Assembly: GCF_014323665.1 (NCBI RefSeq)
Contig: NZ_JABVEB010000015.1
Location: 1 to 64,000, forward strand
DNA from: Actinomadura sp. HBU206391
GTDB lineage: Bacteria; Actinomycetota; Actinomycetes; Streptosporangiales; Streptosporangiaceae
Length of the DNA stretch: 64,000 nt
Direction of reading: 5' to 3'
Made by a program: the position numbers and the translations under genes. How positions within the stretch are numbered: the first letter of the stretch is position 1; each line of letters starts with the position of its first letter. Of the stretch, positions 9,167 to 18,799 are shown in pieces. The notes under the pieces are model-generated. The model did no database searches. It was not told the DNA's origin and saw only the letters and a list, made by a program, of their open reading frames with translations.

Positions 9167-10474
9167 TCAGGGGGACAGGTGCGTGTCCACGAACTCGGTG
9201 GGGATGGCCGGGTCGCCGCGCGACAGCTGAAGGGCGGTCGGCGGAAGCTCGCCGAGCGCCTGCACGTGCCGGGCGCGGGCGGTGGCGAGCGGTTCGCGGC
9301 CGATGACGGCGCCCTCCCGTACGAGGGGCACGAGCGGCGTACGGTCGTGCGGACCCGGGGACGACTCGCCGGTGGTGACGATCTCGGCCTGGGCCACCCC
9401 GTGCGCGTCGATGTGCCTGACCACCGACTTGCGGCCGCCCCGGCCCTGCTTCTCCGCCGATCGCTTGGCCACCGAGCGCATGGGTGCGCCCGGGTCGGCG
9501 GAGTCACCGCGTGCCACCAGCTTGTAGACCAGCCCGGCCGTCGGCGCGCCCGAGCCGGTCACCAGCGAGGTGCCGACGCCGTACCCGTCCACGGGGGCGG
9601 CGGCCAGTGCGGCGATGGAATACTCGTCCAGGTCGCCGGTGACCACGATGCGGGTCTCCTCGGCGCCCAGCGAGTCGAGGAGCGCACGCACCCGGCGCGC
9701 CATGACCGTCAGGTCGCCGCTGTCGATCCGGACGGCGCCGAGCGCGGGCCCCGCGAGCTCGACCGCCACGCGTACGGCCCGCTCAACGTCGTAGGTGTCG
9801 ACCAGCAGTGTCGTGCCGGCGCCCAGCGTGGCCAGCTGGGACTGGAACGCGTGCCGCTCGTTGTCGTGCAGCAGCGTGAAGGAATGTGCGGCGGTGCCCG
9901 CCGTCGGCACCCCGTAGAGGCGCCCCGCCTCTAGGTTCGAGGTGGTGGTGAATCCCGCGATGTAGGCGGCCCGGGCGGCGGCCACGGCGGCCATCTCATG
10001 CGTGCGCCGCGACCCCATCTCGATGATCGGGCGGCCTCCGGCGGCGCTCACCATCCGCGCGGCCGCGGAGGCGATCGCCGAGTCGTGGTTGAGCACCGAG
10101 AGCACCAGCGTCTCGAGGATGGCCGCCTCGGCGAACGTCCCCTTCACCACCAGCACCGGCGAGCCGGGAAAATAGCAGTCGCCCTCCGCGTAGCCCCAGA
10201 CGTCCCCGCCGAAGCGGTACTTCGCCAGCCATCCGGCGGTCGCGTCGTCGACGATGCCGCGGGAGGTCAGGAACGCCAGCGCCGGGTCGTCGAACACGAA
10301 CGACTCCAGCGCGTCGAGCAGCCGTCCGATGCCGGCCACCACCCCGTAGCGGCGTCCGGGCGGCAACTGCCGGGCGAAGACCTCGAAGACGGCCGGCCGG
10401 TCGGCCGTGCCGCTCTCCAGGGCTCCCTGGAGCATGGTCAGTTCATACTGATCGGTCAGCAGCGCTGTGCTCAT
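9167..10474 (-). CDS. pncB: nicotinate phosphoribosyltransferase
   Basis: The 435-residue enzyme joins nicotinate to PRPP for NAD salvage. It begins MSTALLTDQYELTMLQGAL, a typical start, and has MGSRRTHEMA, TSNLEAGRLYGVPTAGTAAHSF and the late VRIDSGDL region (the first two are the substrate-binding blocks). In-frame sequence further upstream belongs to the intergenic region with clpS. A nicotinamidase gene (pncA) lies 8.3 kb away, so both steps of salvage from nicotinamide are in the window. It diverges from clpS as in M. tuberculosis. Confidence 0.93.
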   Translation of the reverse strand: MSTALLTDQYELTMLQGALESGTADRPAVFEVFARQLPPGRRYGVVAGIGRLLDALESFVFDDPALAFLTSRGIVDDATAGWLAKYRFGGDVWGYAEGDCYFPGSPVLVVKGTFAEAAILETLVLSVLNHDSAIASAAARMVSAAGGRPIIEMGSRRTHEMAAVAAARAAYIAGFTTTSNLEAGRLYGVPTAGTAAHSFTLLHDNERHAFQSQLATLGAGTTLLVDTYDVERAVRVAVELAGPALGAVRIDSGDLTVMARRVRALLDSLGAEETRIVVTGDLDEYSIAALAAAPVDGYGVGTSLVTGSGAPTAGLVYKLVARGDSADPGAPMRSVAKRSAEKQGRGGRKSVVRHIDAHGVAQAEIVTTGESSPGPHDRTPLVPLVREGAVIGREPLATARARHVQALGELPPTALQLSRGDPAIPTEFVDTHLSP

Positions 10475-10586
10475 CGGCTCGCTCTGAGATGAATGTGAAG
10501 GCGCATGGTCCACAAGTTGAAACACTAAGGCCCCGTGTGTGCACCATAGATGAGCAGGGCCATGAGCGAAGGGAGCATGCGAGCCG

Positions 10587-10877
10587 ATGAGCACCGCGCC
10601 GGTTGAGCTCGAACGGCCGCGGTCCGACGAGGACATACGGCAGGACCGGCCGTGGATCGCGATCGTCTGGAATGATCCGATCAATCTGATGTCCTATGTC
10701 ACGTACGTGTTCCAGTCGGTGTTCGGCTACCCGCGGAAGAAGGCCGAGAAGCTCATGCTCGACGTACACCACAAGGGCCGGGCCGTCGTGGCCAGCGGGA
10801 CCAGGGAGGAGATGGAGCGGGATGTCGAGATCCTCCACTCCTACGGGCTGTGGGCCACGGTCAAGCAGGACGTCTGA
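10587..10877 (+). CDS. clpS: ATP-dependent Clp protease adaptor ClpS
   Basis: This 96-residue adaptor delivers N-degron substrates to ClpAP/ClpC. It has the actinobacterial core [20 protein letters not shown], the residues [13 protein letters not shown] that line the N-degron pocket, and a C-terminal end GLWATVKQD. It heads a plus-strand series clpS-DUF2017-mec-cysO-cysM. Confidence 0.95.
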   Translation: MSTAPVELERPRSDEDIRQDRPWIAIVWNDPINLMSYVTYVFQSVFGYPRKKAEKLMLDVHHKGRAVVASGTREEMERDVEILHSYGLWATVKQDV

Positions 10878-10925
10878 GCGACGGGTGAGCCGTCGTGCAA
10901 GCCATGGTGCGGGAACGGACCGCCG

Positions 10926-11450
10926 ATGAACACCGGGTTTAAGCGCTCCGGCAAGGGTGTGCGGCTCAAGCTGGGGGCCGAGGAGGCCGCCGTGGTCCGC
11001 ACCCTGGTGGAGCAGCTCGTGGCGCTGGTCGACGAACGGCCGGCCGGCGAGGGTGAACTGGCCGGTTTCGGGATCTCCGATAGCGCCGAGAAGCCGGACG
11101 ACCCCGTGCTGGCCAGGCTGTTCCCGGACGCCTATCGCGAGGACCCCGACGCGGCGCATGAGTTCCGGCGTTACACCGAGGCGGGGCTGCGCGACCGCAA
11201 GCGGCACGACGCGGGCATCGTGCTGGACGGCCTGCGCCCCGGCGAGATCACTCTGGACCAGGATCAGGCCCAGGCCTGGCTGCGGGTGCTGAACGACGTA
11301 CGGCTGGCGCTCGGCACCCGGCTGGACATCACCGAGGAGTTCAACGACAAACTCGACCGGCTCGATGTGCGTGACCCGCGCTACCCCACGTTCGCCGTCT
11401 ACGACTGGCTCACCTTCCTGCAGGAGAGCCTCGTCCGCGCTCTCTGGTAG
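10926..11450 (+). CDS. DUF2017 domain-containing protein
   Basis: The 174-residue acidic protein matches the DUF2017 family, which in actinobacteria almost always follows clpS. Visible marks are FKRSGKGVRLKLGAEEAAV at the N-terminus, LARLFPDAYREDPDAAHEFRR, and the C-terminal YPTFAVYDWLTFLQESLV. No catalytic motif is evident. Its constant position behind clpS suggests a link to regulated proteolysis, but the function is not known. Confidence 0.85.
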   Translation: MNTGFKRSGKGVRLKLGAEEAAVVRTLVEQLVALVDERPAGEGELAGFGISDSAEKPDDPVLARLFPDAYREDPDAAHEFRRYTEAGLRDRKRHDAGIVLDGLRPGEITLDQDQAQAWLRVLNDVRLALGTRLDITEEFNDKLDRLDVRDPRYPTFAVYDWLTFLQESLVRALW

Positions 11451-11503
11451 GCGGCCTGGCGGCCGACCGGGCGGGCGACGGCGGGCGCGGGGCCTCGGCT
11501 CGG

Positions 11504-11509
11504 TAGCCT
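11504..11509 (+). promoter_or_regulatory. putative -10 box of a leaderless mec transcript
   Basis: TAGCCT lies 6 bases upstream of the mec ATG. No ribosome binding site is seen in between. Confidence 0.4.
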
Positions 11510-11515
11510 TCCAGC

Positions 11516-11926
11516 ATGCTGACGATCGAACGGGCCCTCGTCGACAAGATCGTTGCGCACGCGAGGGCCGACCATCCCGACGAGGCGTGCGGTGTCGTGG
11601 CAGGCACGATCGGTTCTGACACCCCCACCCGGTTCATCGCGATGGCGAACGCCGAGCGATCTCCGACGTTCTACCGCTTCGACTCGATGGAGCAGCTTCG
11701 GGTTTGGCGGGCCATGGACGACGCGGACGAGGAGCCGGTGGTGATCTACCACTCGCACACCGCCACCGAGGCCTACCCGTCGCGCACCGACATCTCCTAC
11801 GCGTCCGAGCCGAACGCCCATTACGTGCTCGTCTCGACCCGCGACCCCGGCGATGCCGAATTCCGCTCCTACCGCATCGTCGACGGCCAGGTGACCGAGG
11901 AAGAGGTCCGCATCGTCGAGGCCTAA
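11516..11926 (+). CDS. mec: Mec-type JAMM metallopeptidase, CysO-cysteine hydrolase
   Basis: This 136-residue M67/JAMM protease is the homologue of Mec from M. tuberculosis, which releases cysteine from the CysO-cysteine adduct. The JAMM motif is complete: Glu23 in PDEACGV and HSH (79-81), Ser89 and Asp92 in HSHTATEAYPSRTD. It precedes cysO and cysM in the same direction. Because the CysO here ends in a tail beyond its Gly-Gly, the same protease may also be needed to mature it. Confidence 0.92.
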   Translation: MLTIERALVDKIVAHARADHPDEACGVVAGTIGSDTPTRFIAMANAERSPTFYRFDSMEQLRVWRAMDDADEEPVVIYHSHTATEAYPSRTDISYASEPNAHYVLVSTRDPGDAEFRSYRIVDGQVTEEEVRIVEA

Positions 11927-11937
11927 GGCTGACTCGG

Positions 11938-11943
11938 TAAACT
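11938..11943 (+). promoter_or_regulatory. putative -10 box in front of the cysteine leader peptide
   Basis: TAAACT ends 7 bases before the ATG of the 34-residue ORF, so the A of the ATG would be at or next to +1. The box sits just behind the mec stop codon. Confidence 0.5.
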
Positions 11944-11950
11944 GGGGCAC

Positions 11951-12055
11951 ATGCAGACGATCGAGCGGAGGCCACGCGGCTTCTCCCGTCTGTCGCCCGT
12001 CCAGAACTGCCTGTTCGGGCACTGCCGCGCCGAAGTGGTCTACGACTGTTCCTGA
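11951..12055 (+). CDS. 34-residue Cys-containing leader peptide upstream of cysO
   Basis: A 35-codon ORF (MQTIERRPRGFSRLSPVQNC, then LFGHCRAEVVYDCS) lies between mec and cysO. It has three Cys codons (20, 25 and 33), the last immediately before Ser and the stop. There is no ribosome binding site, but a TAAACT box is positioned for leaderless transcription. The gap to cysO is 158 bases. Cys-rich leaderless mini-ORFs act as cysteine-responsive attenuators in mycobacteria; a similar role here is inferred from position and content. The Cys codons here are spread out rather than clustered, and I could not identify a clear terminator/antiterminator pair. Confidence 0.55.
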   Translation: MQTIERRPRGFSRLSPVQNCLFGHCRAEVVYDCS

Positions 12056-12151
12056 GGTGTCCCCCCGGCCCGGAATTCGCCGAGTGCCCCGCCGAGTTGT
12101 CTAGCGATGGGCCCAGGCCGTGTCCGGTTCCAACGGTTTCAATGGGTCTAA

Positions 12152-13453
<1,302 letters not shown>

Positions 13454-13481
13454 TCGCCAGGCACGCGGCACCTGACTCCCC

Positions 13482-13493
13482 GATACTCGGGGT
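13482..13493 (+). promoter_or_regulatory. small stem-loop and possible -10 box before the AbiEii-like gene
   Basis: CCCCGA and TCGGGG flank TAC directly before the ATG. The same stretch holds GATACT 6 bases before the start codon. It may be a weak terminator of cysM or the -10 box of a leaderless gene. Confidence 0.3.
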
Positions 13494-14183
13494 ATGACGA
13501 CACCCGTCCTGCCGCCGTTCCACCAGCGGCTGGTCGAGTCGGCCCTCGGCCTGTGCGACACCTGCGGGCTGCTGCTCGCCGGGGCCTACTCCATGAGTGT
13601 GCACGGGCTCGTGGACCGGCCGAGCCGGGGTCTCGACCTCGTGACCACCGGTCCCCTTCCGGCCGGCCAGGTGGCGGCCCGGGTCGCGGACGCCTACCGG
13701 GCGCGTGGGTTCACGGTCGAGACGGCGACCGGCGACGAGCGCTCTGCCCGGCTCGTCGTCACCGATCCGGCCTCGGGCGAGTCCTGTGGGATCGACCTCA
13801 TGACCGCCGCCCTCAGCGTGACGCCGACCACGCTGGGTGCCTTTCCGGTCGTCGGCTTCGACGACGCGGTGGGGCTCAGCATGCGTGCGGTCCACGATCG
13901 GGGCATCGCGCCCGATCTCATCGACGCAGCCTCGCTCGCCGGCACCTACGGCTTCGAGCGGCTGGAGTGGCTGTGCCGCTCCCACGAGCCCGACTTCTCG
14001 CTCGACCGGCTCGCCGCCCGGCTGGAGAGCGCCGAGCTCCGTGACGACATGGAGTTCGCGGACTACGGGCTGGACCACGAGGAGGTGCTGCGGGTGAAAC
14101 GGTTCGCCGCGGAGTGGGCCCAGGACATCAATCTGCGCCTGCTCGAAGAGACGCCTTATGAGGACGACACCGACGACTCGTAG
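13494..14183 (+). CDS. AbiEii/AbiGii-like nucleotidyltransferase-fold protein
   Basis: The 229 residues resemble the nucleotidyltransferase toxin family AbiEii/MenT. The N-terminal LLLAGAYSMSVHGLVDRPSRGLDLV is recognisable (split as LLLAGAYSMSV and HGLVDRPSRGLDLV), but the usual G-G-x-A and D-x-D acids are altered: the first Asp position reads Gly, leaving a single Asp. The remainder is helical, with a negatively charged C-terminus (EDDTDDS). No antitoxin gene is adjacent, which argues that this is a domesticated or inactive relative, not a working toxin-antitoxin unit. Confidence 0.6.
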   Translation: MTTPVLPPFHQRLVESALGLCDTCGLLLAGAYSMSVHGLVDRPSRGLDLVTTGPLPAGQVAARVADAYRARGFTVETATGDERSARLVVTDPASGESCGIDLMTAALSVTPTTLGAFPVVGFDDAVGLSMRAVHDRGIAPDLIDAASLAGTYGFERLEWLCRSHEPDFSLDRLAARLESAELRDDMEFADYGLDHEEVLRVKRFAAEWAQDINLRLLEETPYEDDTDDS

Positions 14184-14322
14184 TCCCCGCACGAGCCGAC
14201 GCGGGTCGGTTTCCGAACGGAGGCGGGTGATTCTCCCGCGCCGTCACGGCACGGATGAGCCGGTGCGCTCATCTAACAGCCGACTGCTCTGCCCATCCGC
14301 CTGATCTGCTGGAGACGACTCG

Positions 14323-14778
14323 ATGCCGTTCCTGAGGTCACTGCCGTTCCTGAGGTCGCTGCCGGCGCTGTTGCTCGTCGCGACACTCCTCGCCGGCTGC
14401 GCCCGGTCCGGCATCGATGTCCAGGGAGACGCGCGCCTCGACCGGTCCCTGAGATCGATGACCGAGCAAGGCGGCAGCGTCCTGCTGAGCGATCTCACCG
14501 ACTTCCCCTGGGACTCCGTGTACCTGTCCGGCGGCTACACCCCTGGCGAGGAGATCAACCGCGCATTGGGCGAGCGAGTGGTTTCCGATGCCTACCGGTA
14601 CGGCTACGAGGCGGATCTGCTCTTCTTCACGCACCGAGGCGAGGTGGTCCGCGCTCTGGCCGTCAGCACGTACTTCGACCAGTTGGGCACGAAGTGGGGT
14701 TCCGCCGTCCGGGTCGCCACCACTCGCGCGGGGAAGGATCTCGCGGCTCCGTACCGGCTCGCACTGCGAGAGCCCTGA
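14323..14778 (+). CDS. small secreted lipoprotein of unknown function
   Basis: The 151-residue product has an N-terminal duplicated segment (PFLRSLPFLRSLP), a hydrophobic core and a lipobox LLAGC (Cys26), so it should be anchored outside the membrane. The rest (SVLLSDLTDFPWDSVYLSGGYTPGEEIN in separate runs, then ADLLFFTHRGEVVRALAVST) looks like a compact alpha/beta domain found in small actinobacterial lipoproteins. I do not recognise a named family. The flanking gene downstream is on the opposite strand. Confidence 0.7.
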   Translation: MPFLRSLPFLRSLPALLLVATLLAGCARSGIDVQGDARLDRSLRSMTEQGGSVLLSDLTDFPWDSVYLSGGYTPGEEINRALGERVVSDAYRYGYEADLLFFTHRGEVVRALAVSTYFDQLGTKWGSAVRVATTRAGKDLAAPYRLALREP

Positions 14779-14841
14779 CCGAGGCCGTACGCACGCCACG
14801 GTGCCGGCCCTCCTGGCCTTCCGATCCGGGTCGGGTGTTCG

Positions 14842-15402
14842 TCAGCGGTAACGGGTGTACGCCTCATCGAGGCTCGCACCGTCGAGGACGTCGAGAGCGA
14901 TCCGGGCGGCCACCGCGGCCCAGCCCTGATGCTCCCGTGCCAGGCGCTCCACTGCGGCCCGGTCGGCGGCGGAGAGCGTCCGACGCAACTCATACGTGGT
15001 GTCGATGCCGATCTGGGACCAGATCCACTGCGCCGCGATCACCGCGTCGCCCACGACGGTGGCATCCGCGGTGACCTCCGCGGTCAGGTGCGGCAACCCC
15101 CCGTCGTTGGCGCCGTACGACAACGCGAGCGCGACCAGCGTCCGACCGGCGAGACGGTCATCGGGGTCGCGGTCGAGCCGGTACCTGGCGTACTCCCAGA
15201 GCTTGGTGATGGTGGGCCGGTCATTGGCCCATCCCGCCCAGAACTCGTCCGTGCGCGGCAGCGCGTCCAAGGCCGCCAAGGCCGCGCGCAGCGTCGTCAC
15301 CAGGCGGTCGGCCGTGTCGGGATGCCCGACCGCGTTGGCCGCGGCGCGCAATGAGTCGGCGATCGGCGTGATCTGCTGGTCGATGTCCGCGGCCGTCACC
15401 AT
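14842..15402 (-). CDS. hypothetical protein, 186 residues, helical
   Basis: The product is predicted to be soluble and mostly helical, with many Ala and Leu residues, and segments such as LRAALAALDALPRTDEFWAGWAND and RLAGRTLVALALSYGANDGGL (read in parts). There is no signal peptide, membrane helix or recognisable catalytic motif. The ATG used begins MVTAADIDQQITPI; the frame stays open for more than 250 codons upstream, but that part is antisense to the methyltransferase gene. Its role is unknown. Confidence 0.6.
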   Translation of the reverse strand: MVTAADIDQQITPIADSLRAAANAVGHPDTADRLVTTLRAALAALDALPRTDEFWAGWANDRPTITKLWEYARYRLDRDPDDRLAGRTLVALALSYGANDGGLPHLTAEVTADATVVGDAVIAAQWIWSQIGIDTTYELRRTLSAADRAAVERLAREHQGWAAVAARIALDVLDGASLDEAYTRYR

Positions 15403-15443
15403 CTGAACGTAGATCCAGAAGCCGTACGGTTCGTGGTGAATCC

Positions 15444-15476
15444 GTAACGTTACGACGACATCCGCTGATTTACAGT
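15444..15476 (+). promoter_or_regulatory. palindrome and possible promoter before the SAM methyltransferase
   Basis: A perfect 10-bp palindrome GTAACGTTAC (15444-15453) is followed by a -10-like TACAGT (15471-15476). It could be an operator for the gene starting at 15565. Confidence 0.3.
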
Positions 15477-15564
15477 GACGTGCTATCCGACCAGGACGCG
15501 ATGCGGTCATGGGGCGATCCCACACCGCGGAGCGCCGGACGGCCGGCCACGACTCGGGTTGGGG

Positions 15565-16368
15565 ATGGGACCGGAGATGCCAGAGCAGGACGCACACGGC
15601 AACAGAGCGTCCGTGGACGTGCGAGTCCCGAGCAGCGCTCGAATCTACGACTACCTCCTCGGCGGTAAGGACAACTTTCCCGCCGACCGCGCGGCCGCCG
15701 AGGAGCTCAAGACGGTCGCGCCGGACATCGCCGAGCATGCGCGCGCCAACCGCAGGTTCGTGTGCACGGCGGTGCGGATCGCGGCCGAGGCCGGGATCAG
15801 GCAGTTCGTGGACCTCGGCACCGGCATCCCGACCTCGCCGAACGTGCACGAGGTCGCACGATCCGTCCACCCGGCCGCGCGCACCGTGTACGTCGACAAC
15901 GACCCGATCGTGTCGGCGCACAACCGCGCCTGGCGGTCCCGCCAGGACGGGATCGGCTGCATCGAAGCGGACATCCGCGACCCCGAACCGCTCCTCGCCC
16001 ATCCGGAGCTGACCGGGCTCATAGATCCGGGCGAGCCGGTGGCGGTCCTCATGACCGCGGTGCTGCACTTCACCGAGAACGCGGAAATGATCGCAGGGAC
16101 CTTCCGTGCGTGGATGGCCTCGGGCTCGGTCCTGGTGATCTCCGTGGGCACGAGCGAGAACCCGCCGGACCGGCAACGGTCACAGTTCGCGGACGTCTTC
16201 GATCGGACGACGGCTCAGGTCGTCGCGCGAACCCGTCAGGAGATCGAGGCGCTGTTCGACGGCCTGGAACTGCTCGAACCGGGCGTCGTGGAGACCGACC
16301 GGTGGCGCAACCCGAACGGCAGGTCGTTCCCCGCCAAGACCCTCGCCGGAGTCGGCCGCAAGCCCTAG
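15565..16368 (+). CDS. SAM-dependent methyltransferase, DUF574/SAV2177 family
   Basis: The roughly 267-residue protein belongs to a family abundant in filamentous actinobacteria. It has the family start PSSARIYDYLLGGKDNFPAD, the SAM-binding motif FVDLGTGIPTSPNVHEVA, and VYVDNDPIVSAHNRA for the acidic loop. Substrates of this family are not known. The start is either ATG 15565 or ATG 15577; neither has a strong ribosome binding site. The last base is 23 bases before a 49-codon fragment of another enzyme. Confidence 0.85.
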   Translation: MGPEMPEQDAHGNRASVDVRVPSSARIYDYLLGGKDNFPADRAAAEELKTVAPDIAEHARANRRFVCTAVRIAAEAGIRQFVDLGTGIPTSPNVHEVARSVHPAARTVYVDNDPIVSAHNRAWRSRQDGIGCIEADIRDPEPLLAHPELTGLIDPGEPVAVLMTAVLHFTENAEMIAGTFRAWMASGSVLVISVGTSENPPDRQRSQFADVFDRTTAQVVARTRQEIEALFDGLELLEPGVVETDRWRNPNGRSFPAKTLAGVGRKP

Positions 16369-16391
16369 GCCGCCCTCGTAGCGCGCCGGAC

Positions 16392-16541
16392 GTGGTCATC
16401 ATCCTCTGGAACGAGCCGGTGGAGCCGGCATTGCCCACGGACGACTGGCGCAGCGTCGCGGGCGGCGGCGACGTCCACGCGGGCCGGGTCCGGCTGCCCC
16501 CGCAGGGCTGGATGATCGCGGCTGCGGGCGACGGCGGCTGA
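16392..16541 (+). pseudogene. remnant of a glycoside hydrolase C-terminal domain
   Basis: A 49-codon reading frame encodes MVIILWNEPVEPALPTDDW followed by GRVRLPPQGWMIAAA. Almost all third codon positions are G or C, so it was once coding. The pattern of a hydrophobic strand, an Asn-containing turn and a final L-P-P-x-G strand resembles the small beta-sandwich that ends GH42 and GH2 beta-galactosidases. Nothing upstream in this frame continues a hydrolase, because the methyltransferase gene lies there. I read it as a decayed gene end or a rearrangement scar; a small real protein cannot be excluded. Confidence 0.4.
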
Positions 16542-16572
16542 GCCCGCCGGCCCGGCCGGCCTGCGGCCGGCG

Positions 16573-17733
16573 TCACCGGGCGGTGAGCCACTCCTCCGGG
16601 CGGGCGATCTGACGGGCGCGCGCGTAGGCCACGTCGAGGCCCAGCACCATGGTCCCCCGGTAGCCCTCGCCCTCCCGCGACACCACCAGCGCCGCGTCGA
16701 CGCTCTCGGGTGTGGTGAGCGACAACGGCAGCAGCAACTGCACCCGCTCATGCGCCGGGTCCCAGCACGGCACGGCGGCACGGTAGCTGCGGCGCACCCG
16801 CGACTCCGCGCGCCGGACGGCGCCCTCCAGCACCAGGCTGGCCTGATAGGGGTTGCTGCGCAGCGGGCCGGGCAGCACCGCCAGGCTGTCCTTGGACTCC
16901 AGGAGCTGCTTGGGTACGACCGTCAGCTCACGCCGCCAGTCGTACACGAAATCGCCCGGGTCGTCGGTGTAGGTCGCGAGGCCCGGCAGTTCGGGAAAGC
17001 GGTCGAGCAGGCGCCCGTCGCCCTCCGGCAGCCAGCCGCCCAGTTGCCAGGGCGGCCCGTCGGGGTCGTTGTTGGGCGTGAAGAGGCCGTAGATGGTCTC
17101 CTGCTGCGCGGTGGCCAGACCGGTGTTGAAGACGCTGTGGCCGCCGTCGGGCGAGGTCACCACGAGGCGCTGCTGCTGGAGCCGCTCGAAGGTCCACTCG
17201 ATGTACTCGCGCAGTACCCAGGTCTCATCGGGCCGGCCGGCGGAGCGCCCCGCCCAGTGCTCCCGCTCGGCCAGCCGGGCGAGCCGCGTGAAGCAGTCGT
17301 CGTCACCGGTGCCGAGGCCCAGGTCCGCGTGCTTGTGGAGCAGGCGCTGGGATCGGCGCTGTGCCGCCGGCGGGCCTCCGGGCATCACGGTGCCGCCGGA
17401 CAGCGGCGACGGGCCGCTCGGAATGGGCGAATGGCCCACCGGACGAGTGGACGGCCCACCGGGGAGCGGCGACGGTCCGGGCATCGGCGACTGACCCGCG
17501 GGCATGGACGACGATCCCGCGGGCATGGGCGGCTGGGCGTCGGCGAGCGGCGGCAGTGGAGCGGCGGGCTCGGTGTCGGGCTGCGCCGCCGGCGCCGAGG
17601 TGTCTCCGGCGAAGTGCTGGTGAAGCCGGCCGCGGTCGGTGTAGCCGGCATGCTTCGATTCGTGCAGCGTCACAGCGTCTCTCCGAGTCAGGGAATTCTC
17701 CAGGGTAGTTGCTCCCACATCGACCCCGTTCAC
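16573..17733 (-). CDS. DUF3825 domain-containing protein with Pro/Gly/Met-rich linker
   Basis: The 386-residue product has an unstructured N-terminal third, including residues 68-125 rich in short units such as MPAGSSS, MPAGQSP, MPGPSP and IPSGPSP. The C-terminal two thirds match DUF3825: RPDETWVLREYIEWTFERL, VFNTGLATAQQETIYGLF, LATYTDDPGDFVYDW. This family is sometimes found next to OST-HTH or stress-associated domains, and its function is unknown. The GTG start at 17733 is uncertain; a second GTG at 17673 is possible. Confidence 0.65.
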   Translation of the reverse strand: MNGVDVGATTLENSLTRRDAVTLHESKHAGYTDRGRLHQHFAGDTSAPAAQPDTEPAAPLPPLADAQPPMPAGSSSMPAGQSPMPGPSPLPGGPSTRPVGHSPIPSGPSPLSGGTVMPGGPPAAQRRSQRLLHKHADLGLGTGDDDCFTRLARLAEREHWAGRSAGRPDETWVLREYIEWTFERLQQQRLVVTSPDGGHSVFNTGLATAQQETIYGLFTPNNDPDGPPWQLGGWLPEGDGRLLDRFPELPGLATYTDDPGDFVYDWRRELTVVPKQLLESKDSLAVLPGPLRSNPYQASLVLEGAVRRAESRVRRSYRAAVPCWDPAHERVQLLLPLSLTTPESVDAALVVSREGEGYRGTMVLGLDVAYARARQIARPEEWLTAR

Positions 17734-17844
17734 CCCACCTTGAACAAAGGTCTACGCACGGCCCTTGGGTCCGCCTGCCGGCGCCGCCATCACGCGGGGT
17801 ACAGTTCGACTCGAACGTGATTCTAGAGCCGCTGTGGAGTGTGC

Positions 17845-18651
17845 ATGAGCAGGTTCGGTGAGGCCACGGCGGTACGACGCCTCGAAGAGGGCCGCTACCA
17901 GGCGGAACTCGACGGCGGCTTCGGCTTCGACGAGGCCCTCAACGGCGGTTACCTGATGGCCCCGCTGCTGCGTGCCGCCGTCGACGCCTCCCCGCACGCG
18001 CACCCCGTGGCGACCAGCGCGAACTTCCTGCGGGTAGCCCGCCCGGGAGCCGCCGAAGTGTGGGTCGAATCACGGAAGACCGGCCGCACCGCCGCCATCT
18101 CCCGCGTCACCCTCGTCCAGGACGACCGGCCGGTCGTCGACGCGACCGTGACCACCGGCACACTCGACGCCGACGCGACTCCGGCCTGGTGCGGCGAGCG
18201 GCCGCCCATGCCGCCCATCGAGGAGTGCGTCGGCTTCGACGCCGGTGAGCGGGACCGGGGGTTCGCCGACCGGGTGGAGACGCGCTTCGACCCGGCCACC
18301 ATGGGCTGGCTGGACGGCCGGCCGACCGGGCGACCCGAGTCACGCGCGTACTTCCGGCTGCGGGACGGCTACGAACCGGACGCGTTCGCCCTGGCGCTGG
18401 CCGTCGACGCCCTCCCGCCCGTCGTGCTCAACACGGGCTCGTCCGGCTGGGCGCCCACCGTCGAGCTCACCTGGCAGATGCGCGCCGTGCCCGCGCCCGG
18501 CTGGCTGACGCTGTACGGCAGCGGCCGGCTGGTCAACGACGGCTGGTTCGACGAGGAGGTCGAGGTCTGGGACTCGGCCGGGCGCCTGGTCGCCCAGAGC
18601 CGTCAGCTCGCCAGAACCGGCCGCGGCGACCGCAGAGAGCCCCGCGGCTGA
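17845..18651 (+). CDS. acyl-CoA thioesterase family protein (double hotdog)
   Basis: The 268-residue protein has the two-hotdog layout of TesB-like thioesterases: residues 1-115 with NGGYLMAPLLRAAVDASPHAHPV and residues 130-260 with the second fold. The ATG at 17845 follows GGAG by a good distance; a GTG 6 bases upstream is less likely. Substrate and pathway are not indicated by the neighbours. Confidence 0.8.
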   Translation: MSRFGEATAVRRLEEGRYQAELDGGFGFDEALNGGYLMAPLLRAAVDASPHAHPVATSANFLRVARPGAAEVWVESRKTGRTAAISRVTLVQDDRPVVDATVTTGTLDADATPAWCGERPPMPPIEECVGFDAGERDRGFADRVETRFDPATMGWLDGRPTGRPESRAYFRLRDGYEPDAFALALAVDALPPVVLNTGSSGWAPTVELTWQMRAVPAPGWLTLYGSGRLVNDGWFDEEVEVWDSAGRLVAQSRQLARTGRGDRREPRG

Positions 18652-18799
18652 CGCTCCACGCACCTGGTCGGGCACACCCACGAAACGGCCTGCGGATCGA
18701 CCCGGCACCCGCCATGCCCCTACCTCCGGCCGGCGGGGACATGAGACGATCTCAGCCGGGGTAGCGTCCAGTCGTGCAGGATCACGCGGGAGGGCGAGC

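Noticed and set aside
13494-14778. toxin-antitoxin pair of the AbiEii-like gene and the lipoprotein
   Set aside because: The downstream protein has a clear signal peptide and lipobox, so it cannot be a cytoplasmic antitoxin.
15403-16176. upstream extension of the minus-strand gene at 14842-15402
   Set aside because: The extension is antisense to the methyltransferase gene and has no similarity of its own.
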